64,000 nucleotides of DNA from Lepisosteus oculatus. Its lineage: Eukaryota; Chordata; Actinopteri; Semionotiformes; Lepisosteidae. A program made the translations under genes and the position numbers. The DNA is taken from the NCBI RefSeq assembly GCF_040954835.1, contig NC_090698.1, positions 5,578,501-5,642,500 on the forward strand, written 5' to 3'. Positions within the stretch are counted from its first letter, which is position 1, and each line of letters opens with the position of its first letter. Positions 34,201-46,200 of this stretch are shown piece by piece. A model generated the notes under the pieces. The model searched no databases. It worked only from the letters and a program-made list of their open reading frames with translations, and had not been told where the DNA came from.

Positions 34201-37200
34201 ATCAGGGGGGACATTGCTCTGCGTTTGACATCCTGTGTTCCTTTGTAGTTCTGGCAGTATGGAGAGTGGAAGGAAGTGGAGGTGGACGACTTCCTGCCCA
34301 CGGAGGGCGGCCAGCTGGTGTACCTCCACTCGGCGGAACGGGACGAGTTCTGGAGTGCGCTGCTGGAGAAGGCCTACGCCAAGTCAGTCTCCGTCCTCGC
34401 TCCCGGCACTTCCCTGCGCCGCGGCAGCCTGTGTGTTTCGGGGTGAACACCCCCCCCGGGTGCACTGGGACCCCCACAAATTCCCAACAGCACGTCCGTG
34501 GCCTGTGGTGCCAGTGCAGTCTTTCTCAGTCAGCCCCCACTTCAGGCCCTTCTGGAGCACGCTATTCCAGATGCCCGTCTGCATGTGTGTTTGTGCTTCC
34601 TGCGTTTTAAGCCTGGTGTTGTGTTGGGTACAGTATATAGTAGCCTTCTGTCGACTTTCTTTTGCACTCTCATGCTCCTGGCATCTGTTGATGGTCTGGC
34701 AGCTGACCCACTCAGACTCCCACTCCACAGCAGTCTGAACCAGGACAGGGTTTCCCAGCTGCAGGGCTCTTGTTCATGAGCCTATTCCATGTGTGGGACG
34801 CATCATGCGTGCTGCTCGTAAATTGAAAGACAAAGTTAGACAATTGATCCTTTTAATCCTCCTGGAGATTTAATCTATATTTAATCTTCCTCTGCAGTAT
34901 ATGTTTAAGTTAAAAGGTTGCACTTCTTGGGGATTTAGCAGTCTACTAAGACTTGCTCACATAATCAATTGGGTGAAAATATCACTTCTCTGTAACAGTT
35001 ACAGATTTGTTCCCAGAGCTTAACAAGACACTAACAGATCCCCTCTCTTTGGTAGGGAAATCTGCTCGTAACACTGTCGCCTTTTAATTGGAGGCTAGAA
35101 GACAAACGGACGATTCCCAACGTTAGTTTGAATGAAGGCACGCCCAGTTTCCCCTTGAACCCGACAGTGACAGTGGAAGTCTCTCTCGGTCAAACCCGTC
35201 TGGCCAGCCTGCTACATCTTCCTTCTTACCCGTATCTAATGTGACAGAGGCTAGTACTCCCAGTGCAAAGAGATAATTATTCAAATCTGATCTGTAAAAT
35301 TTAAATCCCTCGTCCCAGTGTGGCAGGTGATCTCACCCTGAGATCTTCACTATCAGGAAGACTTGAAGACTTGGGTCTGAGCAGACAGCCAGCCTGTCTT
35401 CTCTGAGTTACTGTTCACAGGGAACTGGTGTCCACAGGGGATGCCAGTTCCTTCATTTCCTCTTGAGCTGCTTGTGGAGTGCTCCATCGCTGCCCCCTGG
35501 TGGCTCCACCCTGTTTTCACATACCTGCCCTGTTGCAGGGACCTTAAAAAAAAAGGTTTTTGCTCCAGCCCAAAGCTCTGTTTCAGGCTTTCCCCTTGTT
35601 ACAGGAAAACCGCAGCTACCTTGCCTCAATGGTTCCCGTGGAAATTATGAGGCAGCTCATTTAAGACGGAGAATAGGTGCCACTTCCTTGCACAAAGGGT
35701 GGTGGGAGTCTGGAACGAGCTGCTCACCCCTTGTTGACTGAGCACTCCATGCTGTTGAAGCTCACTGTCCTTTACATTCCTGGTGATGCTTTGTTTCTGT
35801 GTACGGCAGGGTTGTGTGCATCGAAATAATAGTGCAAACTACAACCTTTGACTCTTCGAACGCTGTCTGTGTGCACTTGCTGGATTTGGGTGTGATGGCG
35901 ATGACGGTTTTAACAGGCTCTTCGCCCAGTTTTCCTGTTCGTCCTGTGTGTGTGTCTCCAGGCTGAAGGGCGGGTACCAGGCTCTGCAGTTGGGCTTCCC
36001 TCACGAGGCCTTAGTGGACATGACGGGGGGCGTGACCGAAATCTTCACCATCCCACTGCTGCCACCTGACCTCGCGGGCTTCCTCCGCCCGCTGCTGGAG
36101 AAGGGTGCGCTCATCAACTGCGTCAACACTCAGGTGGGTACTCGCTGCCCAGCGGGCGCCAGTTCAGACAACCACCTGTTTGTCTTGTTGCGCTGTGGGT
36201 ATGCGCGCCTGTCGTTTCTGCTGTCTCGGTTTTAGCTGGTTCCTGTGACAGCGGGCATCTCTGACTCCACCCCCCCAGCCAGGGGAGTCTTGCAGGCGAT
36301 TGGAGGAGGAAAGAGGGGGGCGGGGCTTTCCACCTGAAAGCCTGCAGATAATATCAGGACAAGCAGGATTAGTGATGTTAACAAACTGCTGCTGCCAGCA
36401 ATTTGCAGGAGCTCCATATTGGCCATATTTCTAAATCATTCTAAATCAGCGTATAGCATGTGTGTACAGTATATTTTATAGCTCTGGCACCTATTTCACA
36501 AAAGAAATGTGTGGATTCTGTCTGGAGATTCCCAAATAAAGCAAATAGGAACAAGCAAATAAAGTTGCAGGAACGGCTGAACTTCCTCTCTCTGCTTTGT
36601 GTGTTTTACAGGGGGAAATGGAGAAGAAGAATGAGCAGGGCATCCTCTTCAAGCATGCCTACTCTGTCACCGGCCTGGAGAAGGTGACCCCTACTGGCCA
36701 TTACTGGCACTGCAGCTCTGCAAACACTCCCCAATCACCACGAAAAATCAGAATTTCCTCTCTTTGTGTAACTCGTGGTTTATTTTAAGAAGTTTATTGT
36801 TGTGGGAGTGCCCTTTTGACTGTCCTGCTTTTGGGAGCTGTCGGAGTCCCTGATGTGCAAGCTGACTGTGCAGGCCAGAGGAAGTTTTAAATGCTTTCGA
36901 TAGCCGTGTCTCACAACTTAGTTTGCACACAGAAAGCTGACAAGAATAGCTGTGTAACTGCTCGTTTTTCATAGGTATTTTCTGTTCCTTTTATCACATT
37001 ACTATAATGCTGTGATCTCAATTCTAAAGGCACTGTCTACTGGCCCTGCAGGGTCATGTAGTGAGCCCACCTGCAGACACACATAAGGAAAGGGGACAGT
37101 CCAGTTCACTATGAGCCCTTTAAAAATGTCTCCTCTGTAACTGGAATTAGGTGGGAACCTGTCACTATGTCTGTGCATGAGCACCCTCTCCCCTCTGCCT

Positions 37201-40200
37201 TCTGTCTCTGCCCTCTCTTTTACCTCTTGGTCTCCCTCTCTCTACCACTTTCTCTGTGTCCCTCCTTCCGTTTTGTCTAACTTGAACCATGCTTGCCGTC
37301 TCCCCCTCCACCTTCCCATTCTGTTCGCTCGCTCTTGCTCAGGTGAGGTGTTACTTGGGGGAGGCTGACCTGGTGCGCGTGAGGAACCCCTGGGGTCACA
37401 CAGAGTGGACGGGCCCCTGGAGCGACAACAGCTGGTATGACCGATGGCAAAGGGCTGGGAGACACAGCATGCAAGGGGAGAAGAGGCCAGTCAGAGCAGT
37501 GATCAGACAGGCACAGACACAGAGTAGATAGACACAGGCGCACAGCAGTGACCACAAACACAGAGCCAGAACAGATAGACAGACGCATAGTAGATAGACA
37601 CAGGCGCACAGCAGTGACCACAAACACAGAGCCAGAACAGATAGACAGACACAGAGTAGATAGACACAGGCGCACAGCAGTGACCACAAACACAGAGCCA
37701 GAACAGATAGACAGACGCATAGTAGATAGACACAGGCGCACAGCAGTGACCACAAACACAGAGCCAGAACAGATAGACAGACGCAGAGTAGATAGACACA
37801 GGCGCACAGCAGTGACCACAAACACACAGAGCCAGAACAGATAGACAGACGCAGAGTAGATAGACACAGGCGCACAGCAGTGACCACAAACACACAGAGC
37901 TAGAACAGATAGACAGACGCAGAGTAGATAGACACAGGCGCACAGCAGTGACCACAAACACACAGAGCTAGAACAGATAGACAGACGCAGAGTAGATAGA
38001 CACAGGCGCACAGCAGTGACCACAAACACACAGAGCTAGAACAGATAGACAGGCGCAGAGTAGATAGAAACAGGCGCACAGCAGTGACCACAAACACAGA
38101 GCCAGAACAGATAGACAGACGCAGAGTAGATAGAAACAGGCGCACAGTAGTGACCACAAACACACAGAGCCAGAACAGATACACAGACACAGAGTAGATA
38201 GACACAGGAGCACAGAACAGATACACAGACACAGAGTAGGTAGACACAGGTGCACAGCAGTGACCACAAACACACAGAGCTAGAACAGATAGACAGACAC
38301 AGAGTAGATAGACACAGGCGCACAGCAGTGACCACAAACACAGAGCCAGAACAGATAGACAGACGCAGAGTAGATAGACACAGGCGCACAGCAGTCAGAT
38401 ACAGCAGTGTTTGCGCACAGCACAAACACACAGAGCCAGAACAGATAGACAGACACAGAGTAGATAGACACAGGAGCACAGCAGTGGCTAGAAACACAGA
38501 GCTAGAACAGATACATGGGAGTACAGAACAAATACACAGACACAGAGTAGATAGACACAGGAGCACAGCAGTGACCGGTGACACAGGAGTACAGAACAGA
38601 TACACAGACACAGAGTAGATAGACACAGGAGCACAGAACAGATACACAGAGTAGATAGACACAGGAGCACAGAACAGATACACAGAGTAGATAGACACAG
38701 GAGCACAGAACAGATACACAGACACAGAGTAGATAGACACAGGAGCACAGAACAGATACACAGACACAGAGTAGATAGACACAGGAGCACAGCAGTGACC
38801 AGTGACACAGAGCAGTGACCAGAAACACAGGCACAGAGCAGGGATTAGATATATCATTCAGGATGCTATGCACTGTGCAGGTTTCCATGTTATTGAAAGG
38901 ACATTGCTGTAACAATTACCCAGGCACGAAGGATATGAAGGTCCTACCCCTCTGTATCAAAGGAACTGAATGTCAGGGCTTGAATAAACGAGATCATGGG
39001 GGGGCTTGCCTTCCGTAAGGTTATTAAGAGTCCGCCTGGAGCAGTGGCTTTAGGGTCAGTGATGACATAAAGACCCAGGGGACAAAGGTGGGGCGTAAGT
39101 GGAAGTGTGTAAGGACTCAGGACTGGAGGGCAGCAGAGCATGAGCTTCACACAGCCGGTGCAGCCAGTGGAGTGTCTGGGCTGGTAGACAGGAGGGCCTG
39201 GACCTCATCTGGAGCTTCAGTGCAGAGGCAATAAGGATGTGTTGTGTGTTGTCTCTGCAGGTTGGAATGGGCCAAGGTCAGCGCCGAGGAGCAGGCCAGG
39301 GTGCAGAGGGTGCAGCAGATAGATGGGGAGTTCTGGTGAGCTCTGCCCTGTGACCTACACGTTGGTGTTCCTCTTGCAAACCCGGCCCTGTCATGTTCAG
39401 ACCAGCAGCCTTGCATGAAATGCATTGGAATACCCCTTGCTGAGGCGTGATTATGAAGGACTACTGTAGCTCGAGGAGGAAAGGGACTCACGCGCAGTGC
39501 GGTGTGAGCCCTGGGGCAGTTGAAACCTGGGCGAAGCAGCCTGGGATTCCCCAAGAGACGGCACCCGGCTCGGTGCCACAGCGGTCGGGCAGACTGCAGA
39601 GCTGACCCGATTCGGCTTCAGTGCAGCAGCAACTCCTGCAATTTGCCAAAATGCCTACACACCTCTCAGTGATGTCCGCGAGAGACACACTGCCCCTCCT
39701 GTCGGGCGCTGAGCAGCTCGCCGTGCGTCAGAGAGACGATGGGCTCCGACAGGCGGGCCTCTCAGGATAAAGCCTGTCTATAGGTGCTCATCCCACCCCT
39801 GGAGTTCTCACAGTCTTCAAGTCTTCTTCAGAGAATCAATTTACAGATTCCAGGTGGGGCGGGTGTACAGTAAAGCTGAAAAACAAGGGTATTTACTTTA
39901 ACCCTTGGAGATGGAAGCCCAAAAGGTTTAGAAATTGTCCAAAGAAGTTCCAAGATCAAAACCCGTAGAGTCCCCTTTCCCAGTATGCGCAGGCTTTCTG
40001 TGTCGATGGTGTGCATGGCTGGACACAGAGGGTGGGGTGTCTGTAACTTCCGGTGCCGGTCTGGGGTTTTGTTCAGGAATTCTTCCCGCTGTTTCTCTCT
40101 CCCCCCTCCCTCTCCATTTCCGTGCAGGATGGAGGTGTCTGACTTCCAGCGCAATTTCAACATGATGGAGGTTTGCCACCTGAGCGACAGCACCCTGAGC

Positions 40201-43200
40201 GGGCCGGGCGCCGTAACCCGGCCCTGGGAGTGTGCCACCCACCACGGCAGCTGGGTGCCTGGCATCTCCGCAGGGGGCCCCCCCAGCGTCGCGGGTGAGG
40301 GGGGACAGGAGCACGGCCCAGGACCTGCTCTCCGAACTCAGGGGGGCTCGGAGGCCGGTCCTCCGTGCCGGCGATGAGGTCTGAAGCAGAACTTTAGGAG
40401 GAGCTGAGGGTTTTAAGGAGAGGTAGTCTCCGGATGTACAGTGTAAGCTTGAGATGTTTTATCTGAGGGACCCTGGTTTTGGGGAGATGGGTCAGAAGTG
40501 ATTTCTCACCTTCATACCGCTCGGGTCTGGAATTCTGAAGGAGAGGTCGGCTGTGCAGGGTGGAATGTAGCTTAGAGGAAACCTACAAAGTTGCCTCCAT
40601 TCCCAGTTTAATGAGCTACAGACCCTGTCATCACAACACATGAACAACACAGCCAGCTGTCTTTATTCGAATTCTCCTGATTTGAAGTAGCCAGCCACGA
40701 TTGGTTCTCGCATCTCGGCTTGGCTTGTTTTGGTTCGTCTGTATTCTTACACACAAGGAGGAAGGGGGGGGGCAGACTTCCAGCCACTCGGATTTTGATA
40801 CGTCGCCAGAATGTGCCGAAGGATCCTCACCGATTCGAGGAGAGGTGCCTCCCTCACCGACGAGTGTCACGCGCTTGCGAGAGCCCAGGATGCTACAGGG
40901 GTGAGAGCCCTGGCTGTTTAAACCGAGCCTGCCCTACCCGCCCTGGGACACCCCCGTGCTCAGAGAGCTCAGCCTGAGCACGGACGTGCGTCGTTACTAG
41001 TTGAGCCACTAGGGAGGCACAGATATACCATGTTCGCACATAATCAAAACGCAGAGATCCAAGCCCTTGGTCCCTTTTATTGTAGCACCACCTGAACCCA
41101 AAGAGTGGATTCACACCTGCACCTGGGTCCCATCCCGGAAGATCCTGTCAGCTTGTTTGTAAGACACTTCAGACACGAGCAGGGACCTGCAGTATCCCCT
41201 GGGATCCTGAGAAAGAAACACCTAATGAAAAGCAATGGTCAGTACTCGGGGCACCTTGAGGAGCAGTACCAAAAGTAGATTCCAAGGGCATAATTGGAGC
41301 CTGAAGGGGAGCACATTTATGACGTTTATGAAGTCAGGAAGCGGTGCTTTACACAAAGGTTGGTGGGTGTCTGGAAGAAGCTGCTCCGCCACGTTGTTGG
41401 AGCTGTGGGATCGTTGAGGAAACTGCCAGACAATTCTTTTATCAGTCTCCGACCAATGAGCAGGATGGACCGAGCAGCCTCCCTTTGTGTGTCAGAACAG
41501 CTCTTGTGTTCTAATTATATCCATAATTGCATCTGCCGTATGCACACGGAGAATAGGGCTCGGACGTGCTTTGGAATTGCCTAATGCTGATCAGCCTGCC
41601 CTGGGGTCTACTGGACTGCAGACCTCCCTCTGCGCCAGGCGAGGCAAGACCGAAATACTAGGAGAGAAAATGGTGGGGGCTCTCATTCTGGACTGGGGCC
41701 GTGCTCACCAAAAGCACTCTGGGGTCGTCTGTCCCGGGCTGGAGGCAGAAGAATTTGGAGCCCGGCAGTCCAGGAATTCAGGTTCAGCCCCCAGCTCTGC
41801 ATTTAGTCAAGGCCGTTCCTGATGGGTCATGCTGTTGTGTCTCGCAGAACCTCATTAGCAGTCTTGACTAGTGGTATTACCTGGATTCAAACCTGTAATC
41901 CTTAGTCTAAAGTTCACCTCCAGATTCCCTTGGCTTTCAGTTTTATATCAAACATAAGCATGAAAACAAAGCATGGTGCTGATGCTCTTAAAGACCATCA
42001 GCTACAATATGGTGCTTATTTAGAACAATATCTACAAAGTAAAGAAAATTATTTTGGTTTGTATCTAAAGAGCTCCTGGATGGATTATAAAATAGTAACA
42101 TAAGGAGAGATGTAGTGCCCAGGAGCCCATTCTGCTGTCCCAGTGTGTGATGAGTGTGACCCCTCAGGTGTGGCATGAGGACCGTGTGTCATTGCAGGAC
42201 GATACTGGCTGAACCCCCAGTTCCGGATGACACTTCTGGAGGAGGACGATGACCCGAGTGACCCCGCCCTGACTTGCAGTTTTCTGGTGGCATTGATGCA
42301 AAAGCACCAGAGACAGAAAGGAGTTACCCTCGACATCGGTCTCCACATCTACCAGGTAACACACCTGACACAGGTGACTACACTCTCCCATGAAACAGAA
42401 CCACACACACACACACCCGACACAGGTAACTACACTCTTCCATGAAACAGAACGACACACACACCTGACACAGGTAACTAACTACACTCTCCCATGAAAC
42501 AGAACCACACACACACCCGACACAGGTAACTACACTCTTCCATGAAACAGAACGACACACACACCTGACACAGGTAACTAACTACACTCTCCCATGAAAC
42601 AGAACCACACACACACCTGACACAGGTAACTAACTACACTCTCCCATGAAACAGAACCACACACACACACCTGACACAGGTAACTAACTACACTCTCTCA
42701 TGAAACAGAACCACACACACACACCTGACACGGGTAACTAACTAAACTCTCCCATGAAACAGAACCACACACACACACCTGACACAGGTAACTAACTACA
42801 CTCTCCCATGAAACAGAACCACACACACACCTGACACAGGTAACTAACTACACTCTCCCATGAAACAGAACCACACACATACACCTGACACAGGTAACTA
42901 ACTACACTCTCCCATGAAACAGAACCACACACACACACCTGACACAGGTAACTAACTACACTCTCCCATGAAACAGAACCACACACACACACCTGACACA
43001 GGTAACTAACTACACTCTCCCATGAAACAGAACCACACACACACACCTGACACAGGTAACTAACTACACTCTTCCATGAAACAGAACCACACACACACAC
43101 CTGACACAGGTGACTACACTCTCCCATGAAACAGAACCACACACACACACCTGACACAGGTAACTAACTACACTCTCCCATGAAACAGAACCACACACAC

Positions 43201-46200
43201 ACACCTGACACAGGTAACTAGGTGCGCCCATGAAAGACAATCACACGCGCCCGAGACAGGTAACTACAGGCAGGTGCCTTGCAGGTGAGTACTAACAAGA
43301 TGTACCTGCCCTCCTGGGACCTGGCCAGAGCCCAGCCCCTGATCGGCACGCCCCAGTACAACCAGCAGAGAGAGGTGGTGATTCGCAGTGCCCTGGCACC
43401 TGGACATTACATCATCATCCCTTCCACCTCGATGGCCAATCAGGAGGGAGAGTTCGTCCTGCGCGTCTACACTGAGAAGGGCAACAAGGCAGTGTGAGTC
43501 TGAGGGAGGGGAGAGGGCTAGCAGGGGGTGGGCGAGCAGTCAGTGAGAGTCCCAGCACATGTGACTAGGACCACACAGGGAAGGGGCAGAAGAGCAGGTC
43601 GTGGGGCAGCTGAAAGCCGAAATGAGGCAGATAAGCGGGGCAGTAAAGGGCCTGGGCATCTGTGAGTATATCAGCAACCTGAGGCAACATAATTGTCTCA
43701 ATTTTTTGTACAAATGTAAGATGTAAAAATATTCCAAATTCAAGGGCACAAATACAATTTAGAAGCATTGTAATAAAAGATGGGGCAGAGTCATTGATGG
43801 GACCAGAGAGAATAGAAGTTGGTTCTTGTTTTTTTTTCCCCAGCACTAGTAGGTCTGTCAGAAGAACTCTTGTGTCGCAGTATGTTCAACAGCCCACAGG
43901 CCTGTGTGAAATATCGTTCCTGGGCCCCTTTCCTGAATCGTTCTAGGTGCCTAAACTGGGAACATGTTTTATCCCAGCGAGCTTCAGTAGTGGCCTTCTG
44001 AACAAGGGAGAAACATCTGCTGCGGACAGATCTGTGATCATCAGATCTATAGATCTGTAGATCTGTGTCGTCACGTCAGACAGCAGCCCGGGACGGGGCA
44101 GAACCCATCCTTGCAGCCAGCCCCAGCTCTCCTGCCTCGTGCTCTGCATGACAACACCAGCTGTTTTCTTATCCAGTTTGTTGGTCTGATTATCCCTGTA
44201 ACTGCTGTCTCTCCTTTGTTCCCAGACCGGCTGACAAAGTCAGCAGCGACCTGAGGGACAAGGTAACCACTGCCTCTCTCTCCCAGTACTGTACTTGTCT
44301 GTGCTGTGGTGGTCAGTGTTATCGCTGACCGCTGGGTGACGGGCCCACTCTGTGGCGGTCAGCGCTGTAACTGCAGGGTGACGGCCTTGTGCTGTGGTGG
44401 TCATGACTGTAACTGTCCATGTTGTTGCAAACCCCTGGTCTCACCACGGGCGAGAACAAGAGATCCCTTGAACTGTGACGAGACGTAGTGCTTCCTGCTC
44501 ATGGTCACTATATCGACTAGTATGTGATGTACCAGCTAATAAGCACAGGTTGTGCAGCAGATATTTCACCACAGAAGTCCAGAGCAATATTTCTACTGGA
44601 TTAAAAGAGATGTATCACAAGCCTGCTTGTTTACAATGCCATAGGGCCGCTTCACGTAAGTTTTGTTGCTTCTTTCTGAATCACAGAACATGGCGCTGCG
44701 CGTACCTGGTAATTGTGTCTATTTTGTGATGTAAATTGGAGGTTTTACAAGTGACTGTGTACATTTTATTGTGATTGTGGTTTGAAATGCACTCACCAAT
44801 ACTGATTCTTTCTAACTCCGAAATATAACAATAGTGTTGCAGTTCCATTTTAAATGAGTTTGTGGAAATCTCACGCCTTAAAAGGTTCCCAGCTGTCTTT
44901 TGACACTGCAGATCTTTTACAGATGCAATGGTATGACAGTATCAGATTAGCGTCTGGCTTGTTTGTGAATCTCAGGCTGTTTCCTTAGCTCAGGCGCTGT
45001 GCTGTGTCTTCTCCCTCCCAGTTTCCCACTCCTGCTGTGTCAGTGCTGCCTTCCCAGGATGCCGCCCGGGAGCTCTTTATGAAGCATGCTGCTGCGGTGA
45101 GTGTTTCTTCCTGGGACTGCCCCCTGGTCACACAGCCACCGCGAATCTGTGCCCTGCTGTATCAAAATGCGCTGTTCTCGATTCCCGTCAGGGGGGGCGC
45201 TGTGGAGCAGTGGAACTGCAAGGCCTGCTGAAGGAAGTCATCGTGACAGGGGGTGAGTGTGGGGGTCAGAGGTCAACTATTAGGTCACACCAGCAGACCA
45301 TCGCCATTAGTAGTTGTCACAACACGAGTGATGACCATATGAAAGATGTTCTGGTCTTTGCCTCCAGCCTTCCTTGTTATCCGTAAATCAGGAATCAAAC
45401 AGGAGCCAAGGGGCAGAACTGGTTACACAGGGGCTGAGGACAGGGACTGGTTACACAGGGGTGAGGGGCAGAACTGGTTACACAGGGGCTGAGGACAGGG
45501 ACTGGTTACACGGGGGTGAGGGACAGGACTGGTTGCACAGGTGGCCGGAGGGCAGGACTGATTACACAGGGGCCGAGGAGACGGACTGGTTACACAGGGG
45601 CTTGGGAGGTTACTGGTTACACAGGGTCCGAGGAGAGGGACTGGTTACACAGGGGTGAGGGGCAGGAGTGGTTACACAGGGGCCGAGGACTGGGACTGGT
45701 TACACAGGGGCGTGGGAGGTTACTGGTTACATAGGAAAGAAATGGCTGGACGAGATCTTAGGATCAATTGGCTACTAACTACCAAATGAGCTAGATAATC
45801 TGAGTGGCCTCCTCTTGTTTGTAGTAGGCAGTGTCTGCAAGGTCAGACACTAAGCCAGTGTACTTGATTCTGCCTCTGTGGGCTGAAACTTGCTGGGGCT
45901 GCTGCCCTGCACCCTCAGCCATTTACCCACTCACTGGCTGACCTGGGCTTGGGCAAGTGCAGCTGGGCTCTGGTGTTCTTCCATATTAATTTCCTGGGGT
46001 GATTTTGAAACCCCCCTTAATCGCACTGCAGTCTGAGCCACCCTGAGGTGCTTCTCACCTTGATCTGGGAGGCCTCTGCACTCTGATCATGATGCAGATG
46101 TCCGCTACAGCCCAGTCGCAGGCTGTCACCCACTGTGAGGGAAGCAGGAAGTCACGGTGTGACAGCCAAGGAAGTGGTCTTGAGTTTTTCTGGGGGTTGT

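Noticed and set aside
37277-38915. Minus-strand frames rich in Cys, Leu and Val (up to 273 codons) resembling membrane segments
   Set aside because: Products of the 66-bp minisatellite in calpain intron 7.
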